From the NCBI GenBank assembly GCA_905207425.1, contig CAJLLB010000100.1:1-7426 (forward strand): DNA of 7,426 nt, written 5' to 3'. A program made the position numbers and the translations under genes. Positions within the stretch are counted from its first letter, which is position 1. Every line of letters begins with the position of its first letter. The notes beneath the pieces are model-generated. The model was not told where the DNA came from and searched no databases. It was given only the letters and a program-made list of their open reading frames with translations. Below, piece after piece: positions 1-5,672 of this stretch. This DNA is from an uncultured Collinsella sp. GTDB lineage: Bacteria; Actinomycetota; Coriobacteriia; Coriobacteriales; Coriobacteriaceae.

Positions 1-297
1 GCAATCGGTAAAGCCGCCGGTAGAGCAGCCCACATCCAGACAGGCAAGGCCCGTCGGATTGATGCCAAACGCATCAAGTGCGCCTTCGAGCTTAAGACCG
101 CCGCGGCCAACATAGGGAATGCGCCCCTTCACGTGCAGCGGCAGGCCCGGGGTCACCTTAAGGCCCGGCGAAGTCAAGCGCTCACCGCCACTCGAGACCA
201 AGCCGGCCATAAGAGTGCGAAGGGCATCCGCGCGATCGGCGCAGATGCCCTGTGAAATCAGTTCGTCATCAAGACGCACGCGTTTCATGAATGCCAT
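1..297 (-). CDS. tlyA: TlyA-family rRNA 2'-O-methyltransferase (hemolysin A family), N-terminal part
   Basis: This is the first 99 residues of a TlyA-type protein; the rest runs off the window at position 1. Residues 6 to about 58 resemble the S4 RNA-binding domain (RLDDELISQGI, then MAGLV), followed by the family hallmark YVGRGGLKLEGALDAF near residues 62-77. The FtsJ/RrmJ-like methyltransferase domain begins with the SAM-binding motif LDVGCSTGGFTDC at 87-99. TlyA proteins of the mycobacterial type methylate 16S and 23S rRNA at 2'-O positions, which can affect capreomycin sensitivity; whether this one does so is inference. The ATG at 297 is chosen because it lies 26 nt after the xseB stop. 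An in-frame ATG at 288 and a TTG at 300 are alternatives, and no strong Shine-Dalgarno site separates them. It is the last visible gene of the efp operon. Confidence 0.9.
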   Translation of the reverse strand, partial: MAFMKRVRLDDELISQGICADRADALRTLMAGLVSSGGERLTSPGLKVTPGLPLHVKGRIPYVGRGGLKLEGALDAFGINPTGLACLDVGCSTGGFTDC

Positions 298-323
298 CAA
301 CCATTCGTATCCGGAGATGCGGC

Positions 324-563
324 CTAGCTATCCTGGGATTCGTTTGCCGCATCCTCATCATATTCCTGCTCGAGCTTGTCGGTCTCACGCGGCGTCAGCT
401 CAAACTTGTCGACCATATCGACCGCGCGGGAGCCCAGCTCAATCGCCTCGTCAAACAAATCGAGCGAACGCTCCAAGGAGGTATCCTTGGAACGAACGGT
501 AGCGATGATCTGGTCCAAGCGGTCCGAGATCTCGTCGAAGTTGCGGACGGAACCCTCTGGCAT
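324..563 (-). CDS. xseB: Exodeoxyribonuclease VII small subunit
   Basis: A 79-residue acidic, mostly helical protein with the XseB pattern: an N-terminal helix around FDEISDRLDQIIATV (9-23), then the conserved SLERSLDLFDEAIELG stretch (29-44), and a charged C-terminal tail. XseB binds in several copies to the large subunit XseA, forming the cytoplasmic exonuclease VII that degrades single-stranded DNA and acts in mismatch and damage repair. Its length is normal for the family. The ATG lies 2 nt after the nusB stop, and the GAGGAG of the last two nusB codons serves as ribosome-binding site, so translation is probably coupled to nusB. No xseA lies beside it: nusB is directly upstream and tlyA directly downstream, so the catalytic subunit must be encoded elsewhere if the enzyme works. 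Confidence 0.87.
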   Translation of the reverse strand: MPEGSVRNFDEISDRLDQIIATVRSKDTSLERSLDLFDEAIELGSRAVDMVDKFELTPRETDKLEQEYDEDAANESQDS

Positions 564-565
564 AG

Positions 566-1150
566 CTACTCCTCGACGGAGTCGACAACAGCCTCGGCGG
601 CGTCCGCATCCTCGGCCAGCACGCCAGCCTCAGCCTGGGCAACCGCAACCTTGGCGGCAGCCTCGGCAGCCTGTGCCTCCTCGCGAGCGCGATCTTCGGC
701 CAGCAGCTCTTGGTACAGGTCCTCGCCTGGCAGCTCCTCGCTGCGAGCGATCTTGCCCAGCACGCCGTTGACGAACGAAGCGGACTGGTCGGTGCCATAG
801 GCCTTGGCAAGCTCGACGGCCTCGTTGATTACGATGGCGTCCGAGACCTCCTCGTCGGTGAGGAAGCGCATCTCATAGACGGCGATACGCAGCAAGTTGC
901 GGTCGGCGCCGGGCATGCGCATAAGATCCCAGTTCTTGGCGACGGCGCGCAGAGCGCAGTCGATACGATCGATATGCTCGTAGGCACCGCGGCAAAGCTC
1001 CAGCGCATAGGGGTCGAGGGGACCCTTCGAGATCAGGAAATCGCCCTCGAGGACGCGCTCGAGCGGGCTGTCCGTGGCCTCGGCCTGGAACAGCAGCTGC
1101 AGCGCCTGACTGCGGGCAAGCGTGCGCCCGCGATAAACCTTAAGGCTCAA
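566..1150 (-). CDS. nusB: Transcription antitermination factor NusB with Ala/Glu-rich C-terminal tail
   Basis: NusB pairs with ribosomal protein S10 (NusE), binds boxA RNA and supports antitermination on rRNA operons. Residues 8 to about 136 form the all-helical NusB domain: GRTLARSQALQLLFQAE at the start, DRNLLRIAVYEMRFL (83-97), INEAVELAKAYG (108-119) and the signature SFVNGVLGKI (125-134). Residues 137-194 are an unusual acidic, alanine-rich tail of low complexity; the total of 194 residues exceeds the usual 130-150. The start is a TTG at 1150. It is supported by AAGGAG six nucleotides upstream, formed by the last Lys-Glu codons of the Asp23-family gene, whose stop is 3 nt away. Translation is therefore probably coupled to that gene, and the TTG may lower the rate of initiation. 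Confidence 0.93.
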   Translation of the reverse strand: MSLKVYRGRTLARSQALQLLFQAEATDSPLERVLEGDFLISKGPLDPYALELCRGAYEHIDRIDCALRAVAKNWDLMRMPGADRNLLRIAVYEMRFLTDEEVSDAIVINEAVELAKAYGTDQSASFVNGVLGKIARSEELPGEDLYQELLAEDRAREEAQAAEAAAKVAVAQAEAGVLAEDADAAEAVVDSVEE

Positions 1151-1153
1151 AGG

Positions 1154-1516
1154 TTACTCCTTGGGGAAAACGAGGCCGTCAATGCAAACGTCAACGCGCT
1201 CGACCTCGACGCCCACCTGAGCATCGATGGCAGCGACCACGGCGGCGCGAACGGCCTCGGCGAGTTTCTTGAACGGATAGCCAAAGAACACCACGACACG
1301 CACGGTGAGTGCGAGCTTGTCGCCGACGACCTCGGCCTCGACCGCCGGCTCGGAAGCAGGGGCCTTGGACGAGAGCATCATGGAGACAAGGTTGGTGGCA
1401 AGGTCCTTGACGCCAACGGAGGCGATGCCCTCGACATCCGACACGGCGCGCGAGACGATGGCGGTCAAAACATCGGGCGAAATGCCGATGCCGTCAATCT
1501 TGATTTCCTGGGGCAT
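1154..1516 (-). CDS. Asp23/Gls24 family envelope stress response protein
   Basis: A 120-residue protein of the Asp23/Gls24 family (DUF322). The N-terminal part reads IKIDGIGISPDVLTAIVSRAV followed by a VEGIASV element, and the C-terminal part has the beta-rich VRVVVFFGYPFKKLAEAV and a helix leading to VDVCIDGLVF, as in other members. No signal peptide or membrane segment is visible. Family members such as staphylococcal Asp23 associate with the membrane through partner proteins and respond to envelope stress. The position directly before nusB matches B. subtilis yqhY, whose loss perturbs fatty-acid synthesis; the accBC genes found beside yqhY are absent here. The ATG at 1516 is preceded by a full AGGAGG four nucleotides away. 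The gene starts 24 nt after the efp stop without a visible terminator or promoter between them. The molecular role is unknown. Confidence 0.88.
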   Translation of the reverse strand: MPQEIKIDGIGISPDVLTAIVSRAVSDVEGIASVGVKDLATNLVSMMLSSKAPASEPAVEAEVVGDKLALTVRVVVFFGYPFKKLAEAVRAAVVAAIDAQVGVEVERVDVCIDGLVFPKE

Positions 1517-1540
1517 GAGTCCTCCTAGAAGAGTTGGTTG

Positions 1541-2104
1541 CTAGACGCGGGAGACGAACTTGCCGTCGCGGGTGTCAACCTTGATGACCTCGCCCTCGTT
1601 GAGGTACATGGGGACCTGGATGACAGCGCCGGTGTCAATCGTGGCCGGCTTGGTGGAACCCTGGACGGTGTCGCCCTTAAAGCCCGGGTCGGTCTGGACG
1701 ATGGTGGTCTCGATAAACATCGGCGGGGTCACGCCCATGAGCTCATCGTCGGCGAAGAGCAGCTGGCAAATGTCGTTCTCGCGCAGCCACTTGGAGTTCT
1801 CGCCCACCATGTCCTCGGGAACGGGAACCTGCTCATAGGTCTCGTTGTCCATGAAGATGTAGTCGGCGCCATCGTTGTAGAGGTACTGGAACTCACGGGT
1901 GGTGAGCATGACGCTCTCGAACTTGGTGCCGGCGTTGCAGGTGTTCTCGACGACGCGGCCGCTCTTGATGTCGCGGGTCTTGTAGCGCACAAACGCGCCG
2001 CCCTTGCCCGGCTTGACATGCTGGAACTCGACGATGGTGTAGACCTTGTCCTTGATGCGGAGACCGAGGCCGTTCTTGAAGTCGGCGGTAGAAATGGTAG
2101 GCAT
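1541..2104 (-). CDS. efp: Elongation factor P
   Basis: EF-P binds between the P and E sites of the ribosome and relieves stalling at consecutive prolines. The 187-residue length is typical. The N-terminal KOW-like domain starts MPTISTADFKNGLGLRI, and the loop that reaches the peptidyl-transferase centre is HVKPGKGGAF with Lys34 at its tip, the residue that is modified in many bacteria. The C-terminal OB domain contains TDPGFKGDT and ends with the conserved VDTRDGKFVSRV. The start at 2104 is preferred over the longer reading from 2137 because family homology begins exactly there and AAAGG lies five nucleotides upstream. The gene opens a new transcription unit after the peptidase terminator, with a TATAAT box about 58 nt before the start codon. 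No EF-P modification gene is in the window, so the state of Lys34 cannot be judged. Confidence 0.97.
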   Translation of the reverse strand: MPTISTADFKNGLGLRIKDKVYTIVEFQHVKPGKGGAFVRYKTRDIKSGRVVENTCNAGTKFESVMLTTREFQYLYNDGADYIFMDNETYEQVPVPEDMVGENSKWLRENDICQLLFADDELMGVTPPMFIETTIVQTDPGFKGDTVQGSTKPATIDTGAVIQVPMYLNEGEVIKVDTRDGKFVSRV

Positions 2105-2109
2105 AGCGA

Positions 2110-2120
2110 CCTTTCTTGTT
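2110..2120 (-). promoter_or_regulatory. efp ribosome-binding site within an 11-nt leader element shared with the peptidase gene
   Basis: The minus strand reads AACAAGAAAGG, with AAAGG five nucleotides before the efp ATG. The identical 11-mer occurs before the Xaa-Pro peptidase gene at 3401-3411. The position fixes the efp start at 2104. Whether the shared A-rich part upstream of the Shine-Dalgarno core has a role of its own is inference. Confidence 0.65.
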
Positions 2121-2161
2121 ATGGGCAGAACGCACAAGCGTCCAAATTACATACGATAGAA

Positions 2162-2167
2162 ATTATA
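2162..2167 (-). promoter_or_regulatory. Candidate -10 box of the efp operon promoter
   Basis: The minus strand carries a perfect TATAAT here, in an AT-rich island inside otherwise GC-rich DNA and directly after the peptidase terminator. Transcription would start near 2155 and give a leader of about 50 nt before the efp ATG. No convincing TTGACA-like -35 hexamer lies at 15-18 nt spacing, since that stretch is GC-rich. A TG pair sits directly before the hexamer, one base away from the extended -10 consensus. Placement between terminator and gene supports the call. Confidence 0.55.
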
Positions 2168-2197
2168 CACTTGCAGACCGCGCCTGCGGCGAGCGCA

Positions 2198-2241
2198 TAA
2201 AAAGAGAACGCGGGGCGCCCGACTTGCTCCGGACGCCCCGC
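2198..2241 (-). terminator. Rho-independent terminator after the Xaa-Pro peptidase gene
   Basis: On the minus strand an 8-bp perfect GC stem (GCGGGGCG with CGCCCCGC, outer arms 2234-2241 and 2210-2217) continues after one mismatch for three more pairs and closes on an 8-nt loop. It is followed by the T-rich tract TTCTCTTTTTAT. It lies about 20 nt after the stop codon of the peptidase gene at 2263. The plus strand has no T run after the hairpin, so it works only in the minus direction. It separates the peptidase transcript from the efp operon. Confidence 0.85.
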
Positions 2242-2262
2242 CCAAAAATCTATCGAAATGGG

Positions 2263-3393
2263 CTAGCAGTCGATGACGTGCAGGTCGTGCGGGGTCTTGG
2301 TGAAGGGCTCGTAGCCGTTCTCGGTGACCACGCCGTAGTCCTCAAGGCGCACGCCGCCCACGCCGGGCAGGTAGACGCCGGGCTCCATGGTGACAACCGA
2401 GCCGATCTCGATGGTGTTCTTGCTGCGGTTGAAGTTGGGCAGCTCGTGAATGTCGATACCAACGCCGTGGCCCAAGCCATGGTTATAGTAATCGCCATAG
2501 CCGGCATCGCCGATGATCTTCTTGGAGAGCTTGAAGATGTCGTTACCCTCGACGCCCGGATGGATGGCGGCGACGCACTCCTCGTGCGTGCGGCGCACGA
2601 GTGCATACAGGTCGAATTGCTCCTGCGTGGGCTCGCCCATCACAACAGTGCGTGTCATGTCGGAGCGGTAATCGCAGTAGCCCGCGCCGTAGTCCATGAG
2701 GACAAAGTCGCCCTTCTCGATCACGCGGTCGCTCGGCACGGCATGCGGGTTGGCGGTGTTGGGACCGCTCGCCACGATGGAGCCGAAAGCAAGGCTGTCA
2801 GCGCCGTTGGCGAACATAAAGTTCTCGAGCTCGTTGCGAACCTGCTTCTCGGTCATACCAGGCTTAATAAAGCCGAGCATGTGCTGGAAGGCGGCGTCGG
2901 TGATCGACTGTGCATGGCGCATGAGCTCGATCTCCTCGGCATCCTTGATGGCGCGCATCTTGCGGATGTCGTCGTGCATCAGCGGCAGCATGCAGGCAAC
3001 GGAGCGATCCTCCAGGCCGCGCTGAATACCCTGGTAGAAGTTAATCTGCATATCGTCCTCGACAGCACAGACACGGCACTTGTTAGCCGCAATCTTGCCG
3101 GCGACCCAGCCGGGGATGGTGCCCTCGTCCATGTCGAAGACCCAGGGGCTGCCGGCGGGCGTGTTCTCCTCAAAGCTGTTGAGGTAGCGCGAGTCGGTGT
3201 GGAACAGGCACTGGTCGGCCGTAATAAACGCAGCGTGCGGGAACTCGAAGGTGTAGTCGAAGACGCCCTTAACGCCCGTAAGCCAACGAAGGTTGGCCTC
3301 GTCGCGCACCACGATGGCGTCGTAGCCACGCTCGACCATAAGGGCACGGACACGCTCGATACGACCGGCAGGACCGGCAGCAAACTCAGACAT
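2263..3393 (-). CDS. pepP: M24-family Xaa-Pro peptidase (aminopeptidase P / prolidase type)
   Basis: A 376-residue cytoplasmic metallopeptidase expected to release N-terminal residues preceding proline or to split X-Pro dipeptides. Residues 8 to about 140 form a creatinase-like N-terminal domain, and residues 150-376 the pita-bread catalytic domain. All five metal ligands are present: Asp234 (MDYGAG), Asp245 (SDMTRT), His309 (GLGHGVG), Glu337 (TMEPGVY) and Glu351 (VRLEDYG). His217 in NPHAVPSDR matches the conserved substrate-side histidine. The ATG at 3393 has AAAGGA six nucleotides upstream. The gene stands alone, with a 132-nt structured gap upstream and a terminator downstream. It sits next to efp as yqhT does in B. 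subtilis, linking two proline-related functions. The exact split between PepP-like and PepQ-like activity cannot be settled from sequence, so the symbol is provisional. Confidence 0.92.
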   Translation of the reverse strand: MSEFAAGPAGRIERVRALMVERGYDAIVVRDEANLRWLTGVKGVFDYTFEFPHAAFITADQCLFHTDSRYLNSFEENTPAGSPWVFDMDEGTIPGWVAGKIAANKCRVCAVEDDMQINFYQGIQRGLEDRSVACMLPLMHDDIRKMRAIKDAEEIELMRHAQSITDAAFQHMLGFIKPGMTEKQVRNELENFMFANGADSLAFGSIVASGPNTANPHAVPSDRVIEKGDFVLMDYGAGYCDYRSDMTRTVVMGEPTQEQFDLYALVRRTHEECVAAIHPGVEGNDIFKLSKKIIGDAGYGDYYNHGLGHGVGIDIHELPNFNRSKNTIEIGSVVTMEPGVYLPGVGGVRLEDYGVVTENGYEPFTKTPHDLHVIDC

Positions 3394-3400
3394 GCAGATT

Positions 3401-3411
3401 CCTTTCTTGTT
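3401..3411 (-). promoter_or_regulatory. Peptidase gene ribosome-binding site, same 11-mer as before efp
   Basis: The minus strand reads AACAAGAAAGG and continues GAATCTGC into the ATG at 3393, so AAAGGA is spaced six nucleotides from the start. The 11-mer is identical to the one at 2110-2120 before efp, while the sequences on either side differ. Confidence 0.6.
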
Positions 3412-3425
3412 GTCTCTATATAGAC

Positions 3426-3487
3426 GGGACGGGTCTCAACCGAACGACGGAATCGCATGCGATCCGCAACCGATTGGAAACCCGCCC
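3426..3487 (-). promoter_or_regulatory. Potential structured leader or operator with 12-bp palindrome upstream of the peptidase gene
   Basis: In the minus-strand transcript the segment 3487-3477 (GGGCGGGTTTC) can pair with 3437-3426 (GAGACCCGTCCC), giving 11 pairs with one bulged base and one G-U wobble. Inside it, 3467-3447 forms a hairpin built on the perfect palindrome ATCGCATGCGAT (3452-3463). On the plus strand the wobble would be a C-A mismatch, so the fold fits the minus-strand RNA better. No T run follows, so it is not a standard terminator. It may be a regulatory leader of the peptidase mRNA, a 3' end structure of the AroB-like mRNA, or, through the palindrome alone, a binding site for a dimeric repressor. 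I recognise no known riboswitch. Confidence 0.45.
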
Positions 3488-3493
3488 CTCAAC

Positions 3494-3522
3494 ATGATAC
3501 GAAAGAGGATGGAAGTCAATAA
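3494..3522 (-). promoter_or_regulatory. Weak candidate promoter for the peptidase gene
   Basis: The minus strand has TATCAT at 3499-3494 (four of six matches to the -10 consensus, counted as TATNAT plus position) and TTGACT at 3519-3514. The spacer between them is only 14 nt, too short for a normal sigma-70 promoter; shifting the -35 to TTATTG gives 17 nt but a poor match. A start near 3487 would place the outer stem arm right at the 5' end of the mRNA. A TATATA at about 3416-3422 is another, equally weak -10 candidate. Confidence 0.3.
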
Positions 3523-3525
3523 ATC

Positions 3526-4635
3526 TTAGAGAAGTTCTTTACGAGAAGCCAAGTAGGCGTGAGCATGGCGCTTAAGAACCTCGTCCTCAACGTTCGTTAG
3601 GCGAATGGCGCCGAGTGCCGCGGGCAGCGGCAACATGCTGCGGTTCGAGCGTGCAAACTGCTGCTTGCGGAACTCCTCGATATATGCGGCAGACTCCAGA
3701 TCGAAGGCAAGTTCCTCGATACCAAAGTCCTCCAAGCAGTCATCGACCTCAAAGACGTAATCGATATCGAAATCGCAGGCATCATGTGCAAGGCGTGCCT
3801 CAAAGCGAATGCCCTCGGACAACAGCTGGTAGGCAGGGGCCTGCGAAGCGGCATCGCCCAAGCAGGCGCGCAGGGTACGCTCCCCCGTCTTGCCAAAATC
3901 GAGCGCATGGCGAGCGCTCGGGTTCGTGGCCATCAGTACGTCCTTGCGGGCAGTCTGAGACCATTGAACGGCATTGACGAGCGCGACCTCCTCGCCCGCG
4001 AGAATCTCGGGGACGGTCTCAGTAAACTGATTCCAACGGGACTTACTGCTCGAAAGCATGGTGCCAACAAGTACCACATAGCCGAGTTTGAGGTCCTCGG
4101 GGTCCGCCTCGCGAACAAGGTCGAGGTCACACACGACCAAGCCCGGTTCGGGACGGAACGCGATAGCGGGAAGCGCATTCGACGACGAGGCAATGAGCGG
4201 CTTCATGGTCGTCGCGACCGTGAGCATGGCGTCGAAGGTCGTCGGCAGCAGCGCGCACTCGGTTCGGCCACACCACTGGTTGGCGCACCAGCTAACAACC
4301 GAGCAGGTTGCGGCATCGCCAACGGCGACAACCAGATCGTCGCAGGTAATGCCGTTGGCAGACAAGGCGCCAAAGATAGCATCGGCATCGGCCAGCGTGG
4401 CACCAGCAGGCGAAACCTCAAGGGAGAACTGCGACACGGCAAAACCGGCGTCGACCAGCGCATGCTCGACGACCTCATCAAAACGTTCTGACGAGGCGGA
4501 GTTCCAAACCACCATCGCGCGCTTAGGCTTGCCCACAGCCGAGGCAAACATACGCGACAGCTCATCGAACGCGCCCAATCCGACACGGACATCGACGCTG
4601 CGGTTTTGGAAATTGATCAGTTGGCGGCGAATCAT
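3526..4635 (-). CDS. AroB-like protein (3-dehydroquinate synthase family) with lost catalytic residues
   Basis: This 369-residue protein follows the 3-dehydroquinate synthase plan from end to end: an N-terminal Rossmann-like half (DDLVVAVGD, 99-107; LLPTT, 129-133; VVCDLDLV, 167-174; PEDLKLG, 179-185) and a helical C-terminal half (LDFGKTGERTL, 245-255; LLSEGIRFEARLA, 271-283; LGAIRLTNV near 341-349). Compared with the family, the GGGxxGD loop has become GDAATCS. The zinc ligand Glu of GLAEVIKYG is Val188. The histidines of the LGHTFGHA motif are Lys249 and Arg253, and the HGE histidine is Ser273. With all three metal ligands gone, dehydroquinate synthesis looks unlikely. The ATG at 4635 overlaps the aroK stop in an ATGA, which I prefer to an upstream ATG at 4668. 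The role may be regulatory or structural, or act on another substrate. Confidence 0.8.
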   Translation of the reverse strand: MIRRQLINFQNRSVDVRVGLGAFDELSRMFASAVGKPKRAMVVWNSASSERFDEVVEHALVDAGFAVSQFSLEVSPAGATLADADAIFGALSANGITCDDLVVAVGDAATCSVVSWCANQWCGRTECALLPTTFDAMLTVATTMKPLIASSSNALPAIAFRPEPGLVVCDLDLVREADPEDLKLGYVVLVGTMLSSSKSRWNQFTETVPEILAGEEVALVNAVQWSQTARKDVLMATNPSARHALDFGKTGERTLRACLGDAASQAPAYQLLSEGIRFEARLAHDACDFDIDYVFEVDDCLEDFGIEELAFDLESAAYIEEFRKQQFARSNRSMLPLPAALGAIRLTNVEDEVLKRHAHAYLASRKELL

Positions 4636-5165
4636 AGCAGTCCACGCTCCAAAAGCATCTCGGCACAAAGGTAGGAAACGTCCTCGAAGGACTTGTTGCG
4701 AATATCAAGGGTAATATCGGCGGCCTGGCGATACAGCGGACGGCGATGCTCAAACAAGCGCGCGGCATGCTCGGGCGAGCGGAAATCGGGGCGCGTGTCG
4801 GACCGACGAATCTGGCGAATCGAATCCTCAAAGTCGCCCTCGAGGTACACGCACGTACCCATTTCGTGCATCAGCTCAATATTCACCGGCGTCTCGACGA
4901 TACCGCCACCGCACGAAACCAACAGACTGCGCTCGCTTTGGAGCGAACGGAGCGCCGAGGTCTCGAGCTCGCGAAAACGATCCTCACCCTCGGTCTCAAA
5001 AATCTCGGTTACCGACTTGCCGCAACGGCGGACGACTAGGCGGTCGGTATCGATAAAACGCCGCTTGAACATAGTGCCGACGTTGCGCGCGAGCGTCGAT
5101 TTGCCCGCGCCCAAAAAGCCGATAAAGAAGATATGGTCGCAGCCGTGTTTGGTGTGCTGGGACAT
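4632..5165 (-). CDS. aroK: Shikimate kinase
   Basis: Shikimate kinase phosphorylates shikimate at the 3-hydroxyl with ATP, the fifth step of the chorismate pathway. The 177-residue protein has the Walker A loop GFLGAGKST (16-24), the shikimate-binding FIDTD (Asp39, Asp41) and FRELE with Arg65 near 64-68. It also has the CGGG loop (85-88), a LID segment with DTRPDF (123-128) and RRPLY (141-145). All elements expected for catalysis are visible, in contrast to its AroB-like neighbour. The ATG at 5165 follows the yqeG stop by 8 nt, and the GAGGAATAG at the end of yqeG serves as ribosome-binding site. The end overlaps the AroB-like start by 4 nt (ATGA), pointing to translational coupling. Confidence 0.93.
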   Translation of the reverse strand: MSQHTKHGCDHIFFIGFLGAGKSTLARNVGTMFKRRFIDTDRLVVRRCGKSVTEIFETEGEDRFRELETSALRSLQSERSLLVSCGGGIVETPVNIELMHEMGTCVYLEGDFEDSIRQIRRSDTRPDFRSPEHAARLFEHRRPLYRQAADITLDIRNKSFEDVSYLCAEMLLERGLL

Positions 5166-5173
5166 GACGAGAC

Positions 5174-5671
5174 CTATTCCTCGCAGGGAAGGTCGCGCAG
5201 GGCCCGGCGCTCAAAGATACGGAAGATCTGCGTATACCACAGGTCCTGCGTGGCCTGCGGCTTTACCAGGATGGTATCGACGCCGGCGAAGTTGCCGCTC
5301 CACACGTCCGTGTAGAGCTGATCACCGACCAGCACCGCCTCGTCGGCCGTGGCGCCGAGGCGCTTAAGACCCGCCTTGAGGGCAAACGGCGCCGGCTTCA
5401 TGGCATGGCTGATGGCCTCGAGTCCCAGCTCGCGTGCTGATGCCATGACCTGGTCGCGATGCCAGTTGTTGGACACCATGCACAGCTTAAAGCCTTTGGC
5501 GCGGGCGGTATCGAGCCAAGCGGAAACCGCAGCGGGAACCTGCTCGGTGTCGCGCGGCACCAGGGTGTTATCGCGATCGAGCAGAATGGCGCGTTTGCCG
5601 TCGGCCCAAAGGGTATCAAGGTCGATGCGATCGACCGAGGCAACGTAACGTTTGGGGCTAAAAATCCTCAT
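5174..5671 (-). CDS. yqeG: YqeG family HAD IIIA-type phosphatase
   Basis: A 165-residue soluble HAD-superfamily hydrolase. Motif I is LLDRDNTLV with the nucleophile Asp32 and the acid/base Asp34. Motif II is the serine of VSNNW (Ser67), motif III is Lys92 in MKPAP, and motif IV is VGDQLYTDV with Asp117 and Asp122. The DNTLV form and the overall length fit the YqeG subfamily, whose relatives include phosphatidylglycerophosphate phosphatases of the Gep4/PTPMT type; the substrate here is not known. The ATG at 5671 is chosen because homology starts at MRIFSPKRYV. It lies one nucleotide after the mltG stop, with GGAA from the last mltG codons as ribosome-binding site. A longer reading frame extending to 5896 runs inside mltG and is not expected to be translated. 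It lies between mltG and aroK in the same operon. Confidence 0.9.
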   Translation of the reverse strand: MRIFSPKRYVASVDRIDLDTLWADGKRAILLDRDNTLVPRDTEQVPAAVSAWLDTARAKGFKLCMVSNNWHRDQVMASARELGLEAISHAMKPAPFALKAGLKRLGATADEAVLVGDQLYTDVWSGNFAGVDTILVKPQATQDLWYTQIFRIFERRALRDLPCEE

Positions 5672-5672
5672 G

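Noticed and set aside
2116..3423. A 435-residue open frame on the plus strand opposite the peptidase gene
   Set aside because: The minus strand encodes a full M24 peptidase with all metal ligands. The plus-strand frame runs across the terminator and the peptidase leader, has no recognisable domain and is explained by GC-rich codon bias.
3414..3423. TATATA as the main promoter of the peptidase gene
   Set aside because: No -35 element is found at proper spacing (the TTGAGA upstream is only 11 nt away), and it would leave a leader of about 20 nt. It is kept only as a weak alternative.
4636..4668. An upstream ATG at 4668 for the AroB-like gene
   Set aside because: It would overlap aroK by 37 nt with no clear ribosome-binding site. 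The ATG at 4635 forms a classic ATGA overlap and starts where the family fold would start.
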